Below are positions 45,241 through 57,010 of a stretch of DNA of 64,000 bases, piece after piece. The stretch is from Euphorbia lathyris (Eukaryota > Streptophyta > Magnoliopsida > Malpighiales > Euphorbiaceae). A program made the translations under genes and the position numbers. The notes under the pieces were generated by a model, which did no database searches, was not told the DNA's origin, and saw only the letters and a list, made by a program, of their open reading frames with translations. The first letter of the stretch is position 1; each line of letters opens with the position of its first letter. Location of the stretch: contig NC_088911.1 of assembly GCF_963576675.1 (NCBI RefSeq), positions 59,605,756 to 59,669,755 on the forward strand, in the 5' to 3' direction.

Positions 45241-48066
45241 ATGACTAAGCTATCCTTCAACGTCTCCGGTGCCGGCCACCAAAAGTCCAGCTCCGATGAA
45301 CCTTCACGAAACCCCTCTACACCGAGCAAGGGTAAAATTGGCCAAACCTCTGGCCAAGGGAAAGCTGTTAAGATCAGGACCTACTCAAAGGTCTTCGACA
45401 ATGTACGTGAATGGAAGGTAGAACCCTCCAGATGGGTTTCGGAGCACTTTGTACAGAACGAACAGCCATTTGCTGAGTGGATTTCCAAGAATGAATGGAC
45501 TGGGTTGTTCTCGGTCAGGGATGAGGCATATCCTGACCTAGTGAGGGAATTTTACCACAACCTCAAGGTTGCCAGTGACTCCGCCGACTACCTGAGCACT
45601 GAAGTAAAAGGGAAAACCATCTTCATCAACCCTCTGTACATAGGAAATCTCCTCCAGCTCAAAACTGAGGGAGTAAGGCTGAGAAAGTCAGGAGATCAGG
45701 ACAAGACCGACTACGTCCATACCTTCTGCAAACCTGAGGGTCACTCAAGAGAGATCTCAGCATCTTCGATGGGACAGCATCAGAAGATGGCTCACTACCT
45801 GCTGAGCTATTTCATTTACCCAAAGATCAACTGCACTACATCAGCAACCAACTTTGAACAGTGCTTCATATGGCACATGCTGACGTACACCCCCATCAAC
45901 ATGCCAGTTTTCTTAGTTGCTGGGTTCCTATGCAGCACGGGTACAATGAGGTTGGGATCAATCATCACCAGGATCCTCATCGACCACAAGATTGACCTCG
46001 AAGGTGAGGAATCTTTCAGAGGAACCGAAATCACAGCTGCCTCGCTGAGGGCACTTAAATTTGGACAGCCCTTGAAGAAAGGAAAAGCTGCTGCTGCTGC
46101 TGGCCAAGCTGATCAGACTGAGGAGACTATTGCTGAGCCTAAGAAAGGGCGAAGAACTAAGGCCCCAATTTCTCGCAAAAGAAAATCTGCTGAGGCACCT
46201 AATGCTGTGTCTCCAGCAAAGAGGCAGAGGTCAGCTGGAAAGTCAGCTGAGAAGAGAAGCAGGCAAGATGAGCCTGACACTGAGGAAGCTGCTGAGCTAT
46301 CTCAGAAGAAGCAGAAGTCTTCAACACTGGAACCTCTCGACGTCATGCCGATAGATTTTATTGTACCGGGTGATTCTCATTTCACTCAATGCCAAGGTAC
46401 TGATGCTGAGGAACCTGAGGTCCAGTTAGATGACCACTTCATCTCCCAAGTTGAGGAAGAACTTGATGGAGATAATACTGAAGAAGAAGAAGAAGACGAT
46501 GAAACCAGCGGTCAGGATGACGCTGAGGAGTCTGAAGAGTATGACAGCGAAATTGAAGCTGAGGATGCTAACACTAGGTTAGCTGGTGGAGCTGTGCAGA
46601 CTGACACTGAGTTAGCTGCTGGAGTTGAGCAAGTGGATCAAGCTGATCAGACCCATACTGAGGAAAAAGAACCTACTCACTCAGAAGAACCTGCTCATCA
46701 TACCTCTCCACCACGTAGAAGGCGAAAGCTGGTTAAGGCCAGTGAGAAAATGGTCAGTGAACCCCCTTTACAATCACCATCTATTCCTGAACTTGTCCTC
46801 TCCAAGACAACAAAGGATCCTTCTACCGTCCAATTAAAAATTTTCAAACGGCCCTCAACTTCCTGTACTACAACGCCGTTGGAAAAACAAGCCTCTGTTT
46901 CTTCTCAACAGGAACATGCCGAGCATCATACTTCCACTACTTCAACCAGTCAGGTTGAACCAACCACTGCTCATGCTGTCTCCTCAAGCATGGTGCTGAC
47001 TCCCCATCCTTCTGCCGTCAGCACAGACAGTGTTCGAGTTAACACCTCTACAACCAATCTCTCTACCGATCACACAACAATTCCTCCATCTCAAGTGCAG
47101 ATTGAGCAAACTCATCCTGTCACTGACCAGGGTACTCCTCTCACACCCTTCTCTTCTAGTCATACGGATGTACATAGGGATGCCACTGAGTCCGGCAAGA
47201 AGCTCATCGACTCAGTGCAAGCTCTCATCCAAGATCTTCAACAGTCTGCTTCACCTGCTGCTGGATCCTCATTCCCAGAAACAACTCAGCTCTCCCAAGT
47301 CACTCTACTTCTCAACGAAGTCAAGGGACTCAAGGACCTGCTGAATGTCGTCTTATCATTTCAAGCCCAGCAAGCAAAGCAAGACTCACTTGCCAAGTTG
47401 GCAGAGATTCAACTGTCCACAATTCAACATCTAAACTCGCTACATCAGCAAGTCCAGAAGTTATCTGCTGTGAACACTGACTACGCCACTTCCTCAGAAC
47501 TGAAGATGCTTTTTGCTCAGCTGCATACTGAGCAACTCAAGACAAATGAGCAAATGGTGTCCTATAGTCAGTGCTCAGTTGAACAAATCAGTGAGGCTGT
47601 CAGGCTACTTAGCCTGAACAAGCAAGAAATGGATACTGACGCGTTGAAGCAGAATGAATTGATGTCCCTCGCACAACAATCCTTCAACCATATCCGTCAT
47701 AATAATATTCAACGACATCACTATGACTCAGCACTTATGAAGACATTCCACCAAGTCTTCGCTGGCCTCTCTGAAACTCTCATCTGGCAAGCCAAAGCTC
47801 AAGCCTTCAGTGTAAATATGCTCAGTGCTGCTGATCTTCATATACCAGTAGAAGTCTCAGCTGATGGAGTTGCCATTTTTGATGGCGTGAACGAAAGTGC
47901 TGACAAACTAAAAGAGCTTTCACAAGAACTTTCTTGTGCTGTCTTAACCGATGCGTTCAAGCTCCCTGAAGTTGACAAAACGGGGGAGAAAGCGCAAGCT
48001 GCCAGAGCTCAGCATGAGCGACGTCAGTACGAGCGAAGTCAGTCACAGGGCAAGAAAAAGAAATAG
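45241..48066 (+). CDS. Sirevirus third ORF (ORF3), intact, 941 codons; function unknown
   Basis: Open from ATG to TAG, 481 bp after the pol stop. Residues about 60-265 form a conserved globular domain (FAEWISKNEWTGLFSV, EFYHNLKVA, MGQHQKMAHYLLSYF) that I recognise as the putative plant transposon protein domain. Then come basic clusters resembling nuclear localisation signals (about 300-350, SRKRKSA, AKRQR), an acidic stretch (about 405-445), a Thr/Ser/Pro-rich region (about 500-650), a Leu/Gln-rich helical part likely to form a coiled coil (about 665-800), and a basic tail GKKKK. In known Sireviruses this position holds an env-like ORF; here I see no signal peptide, and only one moderately hydrophobic stretch (PVFLVAGFL) inside the globular domain. 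It is the only long ORF in the element free of breaks. A nuclear or RNA/DNA-associated role is possible but unproven. Confidence 0.8.
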   Translation: MTKLSFNVSGAGHQKSSSDEPSRNPSTPSKGKIGQTSGQGKAVKIRTYSKVFDNVREWKVEPSRWVSEHFVQNEQPFAEWISKNEWTGLFSVRDEAYPDLVREFYHNLKVASDSADYLSTEVKGKTIFINPLYIGNLLQLKTEGVRLRKSGDQDKTDYVHTFCKPEGHSREISASSMGQHQKMAHYLLSYFIYPKINCTTSATNFEQCFIWHMLTYTPINMPVFLVAGFLCSTGTMRLGSIITRILIDHKIDLEGEESFRGTEITAASLRALKFGQPLKKGKAAAAAGQADQTEETIAEPKKGRRTKAPISRKRKSAEAPNAVSPAKRQRSAGKSAEKRSRQDEPDTEEAAELSQKKQKSSTLEPLDVMPIDFIVPGDSHFTQCQGTDAEEPEVQLDDHFISQVEEELDGDNTEEEEEDDETSGQDDAEESEEYDSEIEAEDANTRLAGGAVQTDTELAAGVEQVDQADQTHTEEKEPTHSEEPAHHTSPPRRRRKLVKASEKMVSEPPLQSPSIPELVLSKTTKDPSTVQLKIFKRPSTSCTTTPLEKQASVSSQQEHAEHHTSTTSTSQVEPTTAHAVSSSMVLTPHPSAVSTDSVRVNTSTTNLSTDHTTIPPSQVQIEQTHPVTDQGTPLTPFSSSHTDVHRDATESGKKLIDSVQALIQDLQQSASPAAGSSFPETTQLSQVTLLLNEVKGLKDLLNVVLSFQAQQAKQDSLAKLAEIQLSTIQHLNSLHQQVQKLSAVNTDYATSSELKMLFAQLHTEQLKTNEQMVSYSQCSVEQISEAVRLLSLNKQEMDTDALKQNELMSLAQQSFNHIRHNNIQRHHYDSALMKTFHQVFAGLSETLIWQAKAQAFSVNMLSAADLHIPVEVSADGVAIFDGVNESADKLKELSQELSCAVLTDAFKLPEVDKTGEKAQAARAQHERRQYERSQSQGKKKK

Positions 48067-48593
48067 ATAGACTAGCATGATTAAGCCACATCTGTGTAAC
48101 CCATTTTGTCTAGTTTACTTCTTTTGTCTATGTACTTGCTGACTTCTCTCAATATATATATCATACTTTATTTCCTGATTTCAATACTGAGTTATGATAT
48201 ATGCTTTTATAGTACTGAGTTACTTTGTATCTTCATCAGCCATACTCATCACTTATAATATTTATTGACTAAATGATATGCTGATAACATGTTTGACATC
48301 ATACTATGATCTTATGAAACATTCTGATAAAGAACTCATTGAACAATAATTTGCTCAGCGCGCTCTGTATATCTAAAACTTCCGCTTAACACTGAGTAAA
48401 TAGAATATGTAATATAGCTGACCTACACCTAAAAGACTCACTCATTTAAATTCTTAAATGATGCAATTAAAACTAAGTCAGTAGTGCAACCCTTACGGGG
48501 GAGTTTGCTAAATGATATAAGGTCAACTATCATGGGGGAGCTCATACTGAGTGCCTTGCTGAATAGTTTTGCCAACATAAAAATGGGGGAGTT
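48067..48593 (+). other. Sire-E 3' UTR with triple polypurine tract
   Basis: No gene. Three G-rich purine tracts occur: TTACGGGGGAGTTT (48494-48507), ATCATGGGGGAGCTC (48529-48543) and AAAATGGGGGAGTT (48580-48593) directly before the LTR. The repeated form matches a known Sirevirus peculiarity. Confidence 0.8.
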
Positions 48594-49930
48594 TGTTGAA
48601 ATACCTTTCCACATAATTTTGATTTGACAAAATTGTTTAAATATAAATTATAACACATATCCTAAACACACTAAGTTTAAATGCTTTCATTTATTCTACT
48701 AATGTGTTTGTTCAATGTTGAGTATAAATGTTATAAGTCATAAGGATTAGAAGGCCCAAGCCCAATACGGAAACCAAGGCCCAAGTCAAACAACTCAGTA
48801 CACTCGGCCCGCGTATGTCAAGACGCTGCCGTTTTTGTTCAAAACGCAACTCAGCAATCGGAAGGATCTAGAAGACCTTCGGGAACAACTTCAAGATGAA
48901 GCTGCTGAGTAGTCTCGACAAAGCGTACAAGACAGCAGCTGGCAAAGGAAAACTTCAAGACAAAGTGTTTCCTCTTTTGGCAAAGTTCAGACGACACAGT
49001 ATGCTGTCCAGTTGACTTTACCATAAAAGGAGAGACCATCTGCTGTGCTGACCGAGGATAGAAGATACACGATTATGATTGGCGGAGAGCTCTGTGTAAG
49101 TCAGGATGACAACGACATATAGTCGTTTCCCTCCAACGGTTATTTCGAAATTCGAAAAGACCGAATGACCAGACGTCTCTATAAATAGTGCCATCACAAG
49201 CTTCACAATATATAGAACTTGATCAAGCCATTATGCTGACCAAATCTCTACAAGTTCTGCAAGCAAGAAGCAAAGCAAATTTCTTACACTACATTTTCAT
49301 ATTTGTTTAAAAGTCTAGAGTGATTGTAAATCGTCTAAAGTGTCTTAGCACATCTTTGTATTAGGACAAAAACACTTATCATTTCTAGAACTAGAAAGGA
49401 GAGGCTGAGTACTCGGTTTTAAGTACTCAGCGGAGAGATTAGGATTGAGTAGAAGTATAGAGGAAGGTACTCTTGTCATACTCAATTGCTGATATTGTAA
49501 AAGGTTTGAGGCTCTACCTTTAAAGAGCTCAGTAGAGGATTCGAAATCTCGGAAGTGTTCCGGGGACAGGACGTAGGCTTAGAAGAAGCCGAACCTGGAT
49601 AAATCTGCTGAGTGAAGTATTTCTAAACCTTAACTCCTAATTTATATTGCTTGCTTTAAATAATCAAAACTGACCAAGTAAAGAGGTCAAGTTGAGTTGT
49701 GCGCGTCGAACGTCTGAGTTCAGGAATAGACTCCAAGTGCTATCTCCTGACTCAAGCTGAGGAACTGACCTAGTCACCTGTTGACTAAGCCAGTATCTTG
49801 CTGTTTACTCAGCGCCGCTGTTCAAATCTTTTTCTTTAGAAAAAGAAGTCTGCCTAAATTGCGAAAAAAAGTTTAAATAGTTCCTAACCCCCCCTTGGAA
49901 CTATACTTGCAACTAAACAAGGGACCAACA
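48594..49930 (+). repeat. Sire-E 3' LTR
   Basis: 1337 bp, same ends as the 5' LTR. Differs by a short insertion near 48762 (AATACGGAAACC...) and about 23 substitutions. Confidence 0.93.
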
Positions 49931-49935
49931 GTATA

Positions 49936-50737
49936 TAAATTAATATGTAATTTCAAGGCGCCATGGAGAAGACGGAGGACCTAAAGAGAAATATGTAATA
50001 GTTAGTATTTCCTTAGGTTTGACCTTTTATTCCGTCTCTGGCTCGACGGAATAATTTAGATAATATGTCCATAACACCAATGTATTTGTCTGATGTATGC
50101 TAAAGCAAATCAAGACTAAGTTAGATTATGAGACTTAAAATAAAAAATCCCTCACTAATTAAAAGTTAAGTAAATAAGCAAGTTATTAAAATCGGTTTCC
50201 TCTCCCTAATATTATAATTCAGCCGGCAGTACTGGGGGCCTTTGGGTTGTTGAGCAAACTCAAGCTCGGGGTCTTATGGTAACACCTGAATTATTGAAAA
50301 TCGTCCTTTCATGAATATGGGGTAATACTTAAATTAGATTATGATAATTGGATGAGCAAACTCATGTTATCATAAACTAATGGGCAATATGGTTGGGATT
50401 AATATGAATAGCATATCAGTTACTAATGTGGTTAGTAACCCAATAACCTAGGAATCACATCAAAGATGTGATTGATTACATGAATCTACCTAACAAATGA
50501 GACTAGCTTGTTGAGCAAACTCAAGGTGAAATCTCAGGAGTTAGGATCCTAGCTCACTAAAGGATTTGTGAAATTCTTCGAATTAATATGGAGGGCTATT
50601 AATTTGGAAAAATAGTGGGAGCAATCTAAAATGAACTAAAAGACCTATAATTTTAGATTGATATATTTTAAAGCAAATGAATAACGTACGTTTACTCTTT
50701 CTCACTCTCAGGTTTAAATTAAAACACTCTTAAAATC
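49936..50737 (+). other. Ang-B untranslated leader, second part
   Basis: Continues the leader broken at 39092. No gene. It contains three copies of a small perfect stem-loop: TTGAGCAAACTCAA at 50250-50263, ATGAGCAAACTCAT at 50352-50365 and TTGAGCAAACTCAA at 50511-50524. Confidence 0.7.
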
Positions 50738-53700
50738 ATGACTAACACCAATCTGCAAAATATACTTACCGATAACAAGTTGAACGGTTCAAACTTCACC
50801 GACCGGTATCGCAACCTCAAAATCGTTTTGAAGTTCGATAAGAAAGGGTATGTACTTGATACACCGATACCCCCTTACCCGACGGATGGTGCTCCCTACC
50901 AAGAATTTTATGCTTACCTGAAGCATAAGGCTAATGACGATCATGCGGGAGACATCATACTTGCATCAATGACACCGGAATTGAAAAGGCAACATGAGGA
51001 TATGGATGCCTATTCCATGGTCACGCACCTGAAAGAGTTGTTTGCAAATCAAACTCGGTGCGAACGCTACGAGATAACGAAACAGTTATATAGATGCAAG
51101 ATGCAGGAGGGCACATCTGTAATGACATATTGTGTCAAGATGATTGGCCTTATTACCAAGTTTTCTAGTATTGGAGATGCGATGGATCATGAACTAAGTG
51201 TAAACTTACTTCTTCAATCCCTCCCCGAGAGTTATTCACAGTTCATTATGAACTACCAGGTGAATGGCTTGCAAACCTCTCTTGTAAAGCTTGCAAATAT
51301 GATCGAGACAGTCAAGCCCAATATGAAAGAAAACGAGGGAATACCGACCCTTGCTATTGAAGGATCAAAGAAGAGGAAAGGGAACTTCCCTAATCCAATC
51401 CATCCTGAGAAAGGCAAGGGGGCCATGCTCATCGAAACAAAGGGAAAGGAAGTGAAGAAGCCCAAAGGAGAGTGCCACTTTTGTGGTGAAGACGGGCATT
51501 GGAAAAGAAACTGTTTGGTGTACCTAGCCACCCTCAAGAAGGGAAAAGCAGGGACTTCAACATCTGGTATGTTTTATATTGAAATAAATACAAGTTCACA
51601 GTCTGAATCTTGGGTACTTGATACCGGATGCGGATCTCATATTTGTACAAATATGCAGGAACTAAATCAGACTAAGGAATTGAAGAAAGGAAGCATAAAC
51701 TTGCGAGTAGGAAATGGAGCAAGAGTTGCCGCCCTCGCTGTTGGAGATTATGCTTTAAGTTTGCCCTCTGGGCTTGTAATAGAATTAGGGAACTGTTTGT
51801 ATGTTCCAGAAATGTCCAGAAACATTATTTCTATTAGCCGTCTTGTTGACGACGGTTTTCATATTTCAATAAAAGACAAACATTGCGAGTTTTATAGAGA
51901 TGGGATTTTCTATTTTTCAGGAATATTACAAAATTGGATTTATGTGCTAGATGACAAAAAATCTGTATTTGCAATTGATACCAAAAGACATAAGCTAGAT
52001 AATTTGACTTACTTGTGGCATTGTCGTTTAGGCCATATAAACAAAAGACGCATGCTTAAGCTACACCAAGATGGGCTTATAGATTCAATTGATTCTGAAT
52101 CATTGGAAACATGCGAAGCATGTTTAAAAGGTAAAATGACAAAGACACCCTTTAGCAATAAAGGTGAGCGTGTATCAGACACTCTAGGATTAATACATTC
52201 AGATGTATGCGGTCCTATGTTAGTCCAAGCAAGAGGAGGATTCAGATACTTCATAAGCTTCATAGATGACCATTCTAGATATGGTTATGTTTACTTGATG
52301 AAGCACAAGTCCGAAGCTTTTGAGAAATTCAAATGCTTCAAAAATGAAGTAGAAAATCAATTAGGAAAGAAAATAAAGATACTTCGATCCGATCGAGGTG
52401 GCGAATATCTTTCAGATGATATTCTGAATTATCTAACTGAATGTGGGATATGCTCATAATGGACACCTCCCTATACACCACAACACAATGGTGTATCCGA
52501 AAGGAGGAACCGTACCTTACTAGATATGGTACGATCTATGATGATCATAGCATTACTTCCAAAGACATTCTGGGGCTATGCCTTAGAAACTGCCCTCTTC
52601 ACCCTAAATCGAGTACCAACTAAATCCGCTAGTTCCACACCATATGAATTGTTCGTTGGTAGGAAACCCACATTCTCATTCATGAGAGTATGGGGTTGTT
52701 CAGCATTTGTCAAACGCATAGCGTCAAACAAACTAGATTCTAAATCTGATAAGTGTTTCTTCATTGGATACCCTAAGGAAACTGTGGGATATTACTTCTA
52801 TCATCCAGATGATCAGAAAGTAATAGTATCCAAGCACGCAACCTTCTTGGAGAAAGAGTTTCTCGAAGAAACAGAAAAGGGAAGCATGATTGAACTTGAT
52901 GAAGTTCAAGAAAAAGAAACACCGACTGAAACAACAGAGGCGGTTGAGGAACCCGAAGCAGTCCCATTAGATGAGACTCAAGTGCCACCCATTCTTAGAT
53001 CACAAAGAGTTTGTGAACTCCAAATTAGATATGGTTTTCTAGTGGGAGATGATGATGAGGTTCCCAGTGTTAGACGACGAACCCGAAAACTACGAAGAGG
53101 CTCTTACAAGTCTAGATTCTAAAGCATGGCTCAAGGCCATGGATTCTGAAATGGATTCCATGTACACCAACCAAGTGTGGACTTTGGTTGATCCACCCGA
53201 AGGGATAAAACCCATTGGGTGCAGGTGGATCTTCAAAAAGAAGACTGACATGGATGGAAAGGTTAGCACCTACAAAGCTAGGTTAGTAGCGAAAGGATAT
53301 CGTCAGAAATAAGGAATTGATTATGACGAAACTTTCTCTCCTGTGGCTATGTCCAAATCAATCAGAATAATGCTCGCTATTGCCGCTCACTACGATTACG
53401 AGATTTGGCAAATGGATGTGAAAACAGCTTTCCTAAATGGAAACCTGCTTGAGGATGTATATATGATGCAGCTTGAAGGTTTCATATCAAAGGATGCAAA
53501 CAAGGTTTGCAAACTATAGAGATCCATTTATGGACTCAAGCAAGCATCTAGAAGCTGGACCAAACGTTTTGACGAAACCATAAAACAATTTGGTTTCGAA
53601 CAAAATTGCGAAGAAGCTTGCATTTACAAGAAAGCAAGTGGGAGCTCAGTTGAATTTCTAATATTATATGTGGACGATATATTATTAATGGGAAATGATA

Positions 53701-54653
53701 TAGCTCTGCTACAGTCGGTGAAAGTATGGTTATCAGGTAACTTCTCCATGAAAGACCTTGGTGAAGCAGCTTATATACTTGGTATAAAGATCTACAGAGA
53801 TAAATCAAGAAGACTGCTTGGTCTTTCACAGGCTACATACATTGAAAAGGTGCTAAAGCGGCTTAGCATGCTTGAATCGAAACGAGGTAACTTACCCATG
53901 GTACATGGAGTAAAGTTAAGCAATCATCAATGTCCTAAAACCGAAGATGATAAGAAGCGCATGGCTGTAATCCCGTACGCCAGTGCAATCAGTTCGATTA
54001 TGTATGCTATGCTTTGCACTAGACCTGACGTAGCGTTCGCGTTAAGTATAACGAGTCGTTATCAAGGTAATCTGGGAGACGAGCACTGGAATGCCTTCAA
54101 GAACATTCTTAAGTACTTGAGAAGGACTAAAGACATGTTCCTAGTGTACGGAGAAGGGGATCTGAAAATAGAAGGATTTTCAGACGCCAGTCATCTCACA
54201 GATGAGAACGATTTTAGATCCCAATCAGGATACCTGTTTATCTTGAATGGGGGCGCGGTTAGTTGGAAGAGTTCCAAGCAGGGAAGCGTAGCTTTCTCTA
54301 TGATCGAGTCAGAGTACATCGCTGCTGCGGAAGCAGCAAAGGAAGCGGTTTGGATTAAGAAGTTCATTACTGAACTTGGTGTGGTGCCTGACATTGTAAA
54401 TCCCAGTACACTGTACTGTGATAACAATGGAGCCATTGCACAAGCAAAGGAACCACGGTCTCATAATGCATCCAAGCATTACCTAAAGCGATACCACATT
54501 GTAAGAGAGATTGTGGCAAGAGGAGATGTGAGAATAGAAAGAGTACCTACTGAGGACAACGTTGCAGATCCATTGACAAAGCCCTTAGCCCAGAAATTAC
54601 ATGATCGTCATCTAACTTCTACTGGTATAAGTTGTAGAAACAATTGGCTTTAG
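50738..54653 (+). pseudogene. Ang-B gag-pol polyprotein, broken
   Basis: The first 573 codons are open: Gag (residues 1-245), a CCHC knuckle (CHFCGEDGHWKRNC, 246-259), protease (SWVLDTGCGSHIC, triad DTG at 295-297), pre-integrase finger (about 425-465; CEACLKGK) and the start of the integrase core (HSDVCGPM; ILRSDRGGEY). A stop at 52457-52459 cuts the integrase. The frame continues to 53122, but a frameshift at about 53055 moves the reading to another frame for RT (RWIFKKKTDMDGKV; FLNGNLLEDVYM; catalytic YVDDILLMG near 53667-53693) and RNase H (FSDASHLTD; ESEYIAAAEAAKEAVW; CDNNGAIAQA), ending near ADPLTKPLA at 54653. Further stops are at 53310-53312 and 53517-53519. Confidence 0.88.
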
Positions 54654-54667
54654 TCCAAGTGGGAGTA
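54654..54667 (+). promoter_or_regulatory. Ang-B polypurine tract
   Basis: CCAAGTGGGAGTA just before the 3' LTR, immediately after the pol stop; the usual place and form of the Copia plus-strand primer. Confidence 0.75.
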
Positions 54668-57010
54668 TGTTGGGGTTTAGTGTCCTATAGACAATTGTTC
54701 TAGGATATGAACTAAATATAAATGAAGTGTTCTTTATGTCATTTGTTTTAATAAGATATGGTTTCATAACTATATAAAGGCAACCTCTTTTAAAGAACTA
54801 AATAAGTCTAATAAAAGGAAATCCCTAAGTTTGTTTAAAGTGATTATAAAGTGTTCATACAAGCATGAAGTGAGACGAAACTTTATAATAAACTAATAAA
54901 CTTAAAACCACCCCAAGTCAAGTAATATGTTTAGGATTGACATATCACTGTTGAGACTTGCATGTAACAATATCTTCTGTCAAGACAGAGAGCTGATCTC
55001 ACAAGCTTCAGATATACAGATAATCTGGACAGTTGCATGGATCCAATGAAAGGGAGTTCATTAGGATTGGGGACCCGACTTGAGATAACAGGATGGGTAG
55101 ATTCATCCTTGTCACCTATTCATCTCATTGGTATTAATAGGTATAAGTAATCCTAAGACTCAAAGGAATGTTAATTAGTGATTCTGGATTACGGAATGTG
55201 ATGCTTTGATCCTGTTGTAACACGATCCATAACAGAGATGACTTTGGGGTGTGAACGCCAGACGTTGGGTGTCACGGGAAGTAATTGTAGGATAGTTATA
55301 CATTGGATTGAGCATTTGTCACTCCCGATAAATGGGAGATACGTCCAAGGATCGCTTGTGGAAGACTTGACTCTAAATCCTTGCAAGGTGATAGCTTAAG
55401 ACTTAAAATACAGATTTCACTTAACCTATCTAATTGGAGTTGACTCGGCCTGTACAAGTAAAATGAACGTCTCACTATATGTGAGTTGACATTATCCATA
55501 GTCATAAGATTCAGTTCAAGGATGTAGTTGATAAAGGATCGAATTATGCTGTAACTAATACGGAAAGGTCAACGACAGAATCAACTTATCTTCTTATAGC
55601 TCTGGGGGAATGTTTCGGATTTGGTAATCACATTTCGCGCACTCATTCCGTTATACAAAGATTAAATATAATTATGAGAAAATTAATTTAATAGTTGCAT
55701 ACGGCTAGAAGCAATAAGAACCTAATGGGTCACACATAAGACTTGGAGCCCAAAAGAGAAACTGATGTTAATTAATTGATTGAAGCCCAACTGAGTCCAC
55801 TAAGGCCCAGTAAATGAGGGGGGGCGATTTTTATGTAGTAAAATACATAAATAATTAATTTGATTTTAAACAATTCTAATTAGATTATAATTGTGAATTA
55901 AATTAATTAAAGGATAAATAAGTTAGGAAGTTTGATAACTTGCCGGATCCGATTTGATATTCTCTGCCAGAGTTACCTGCAAAACAGAACCGGAGACAGG
56001 ATCTCCGGGAAAACTCTCCGACGATCAAGTCAGTTTTTGTAAGAAGGTTGGTAATTTGACAATAGTATTGCGGGGAAAATTGTGAGCGTACCTTTTTCCC
56101 TCGTTCTTAAGGCCTTTTATAGGTGTTTTTTAGGTAACCGCCGAGGGCGGTTACTCCTTAGTGGGCCACGTTTTGAGGGCGGTTCCCCCTTTTTAGGCCA
56201 TGTCCCTTTCGTGGCTTTCATGGCAACGAACGTGGTTCTGAGTGGGAGTCTTGATGCTCCGTTTAGGAATTTGGGGCGGTTACTCGCTTCACCCGTTTCC
56301 GCTTATTCGGGTCCCATTCGGGGCGGTTACTCGCTGCGCCCGCTTCCTTTATTCGGGTCTCATCCGATCTTAGACCATAGGTCTAAGTATGGGCTGGGCC
56401 TGCGAAATGAATATGACCCGGTTTAGCCTCGCGGGTCATCAAAGTTTAATGAGATTAAATTGCTCCTATTATTATCCTATAAGGTTATTATTATTATCTT
56501 TATATTTAAGATATAATTGTAAATAATAAATAAGAATTATATTTCGAATTAAATTCTTATTCAGTAACCTAATTCTATCTAACTAGGGTTTAGATACAAG
56601 AGAGTATTTATAACCCCCCTATTGGTAAATTTCGACCAACATAGACAATCCCGGGAGAGAGAATTTCGACACCCCTTGTTGAGGACGAAATAATCCACCG
56701 CTTCCTACCGATTCAATTGATTTCATCTTTTTCTCTTTTTCCTTGATCTTGTGTTGATTAATTAGAGACAATCTACTTTGGTTGTTTTATACGGTTGAGT
56801 TCTAACTTGATTTTGAATTGTGTTTTGTTTTGTGCTCGGGAACTCGGAGTAAGAGTTGTGGACACTACGATTGCAACGGTAGATAGAACTCCAAAAGGTA
56901 TTTCCTTCTATCCCTCTTTATATGAAATAACGATTAACGGATCTTGGGTTAATGGAAATAGGTTTAAATTTTTATATTTCTGCTGCCAAACGTTTGCCTA
57001 TTTTCCTTCA
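54668..57010 (+). repeat. Ang-B 3' LTR (contains a solo LTR)
   Basis: 2343 bp including the 509-bp insertion at 55933-56441 and its 5-bp duplication, so about 1829 bp by itself. TGTTGGGGTTTAG to CCTATTTTCCTTCA. A TATA-like box (AGTATTTATAAC) lies near 56603-56614. Followed by target duplication ATGCC and Cop-H gag. Confidence 0.9.
55933..56441 (-). mobile_element. Solo LTR of an unidentified element, in the Ang-B 3' LTR
   Basis: 509 bp inserted in sequence that is continuous in the 5' LTR; target duplication AAGTT (55928-55932 and 56442-56446). Ends TGATGACCCGCG ... GGCAAGTTATCA on the minus strand. A TATA box (CCTATAAAAGGCC) near 56112-56124 points the LTR to the minus strand. GC-richer than its surroundings, with an internal duplication containing GGGCGGTTACTCGCT (about 56271 and 56319). 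No internal region, so it is a solo LTR. The family is not recognised; the style fits Gypsy. Confidence 0.82.

Larger units (their letters stand above)
39093..49930 (+). mobile_element. Sire-E: complete plus-strand Sirevirus-type Copia element
   Basis: 10838 bp with both LTRs, primer site, gag, pol, ORF3 and polypurine tracts; target duplication GTATA at 39088-39092 and 49931-49935. By hand count the LTRs differ at about 23 positions plus an 18-24 bp indel in the 3' LTR near 48762. Pol has one frameshift and three stops, but ORF3 is intact. Gag lacks the 588-nt segment seen in Sire-C. Confidence 0.93.
14589..57010 (+). mobile_element. Ang-B: plus-strand Copia element carrying nested insertions
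   Basis: The order is 5' LTR (14589-15039 plus 37105-38060), primer site, leader (38075-39092 plus 49936-50737), gag-pol (50738-54653) and 3' LTR (54668-57010). The target duplication ATGCC is at 14584-14588 and 57011-57015. Without its three insertions the element is about 9.0 kb. Hand comparison of the first 450 bp of the two LTRs shows roughly 2 percent difference, more than between the Sire-C LTRs, which fits the nesting order. The long LTRs and the CCHC/protease style (WVLDTG) suggest the Angela/BARE branch; that placement is an inference. Confidence 0.85.
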
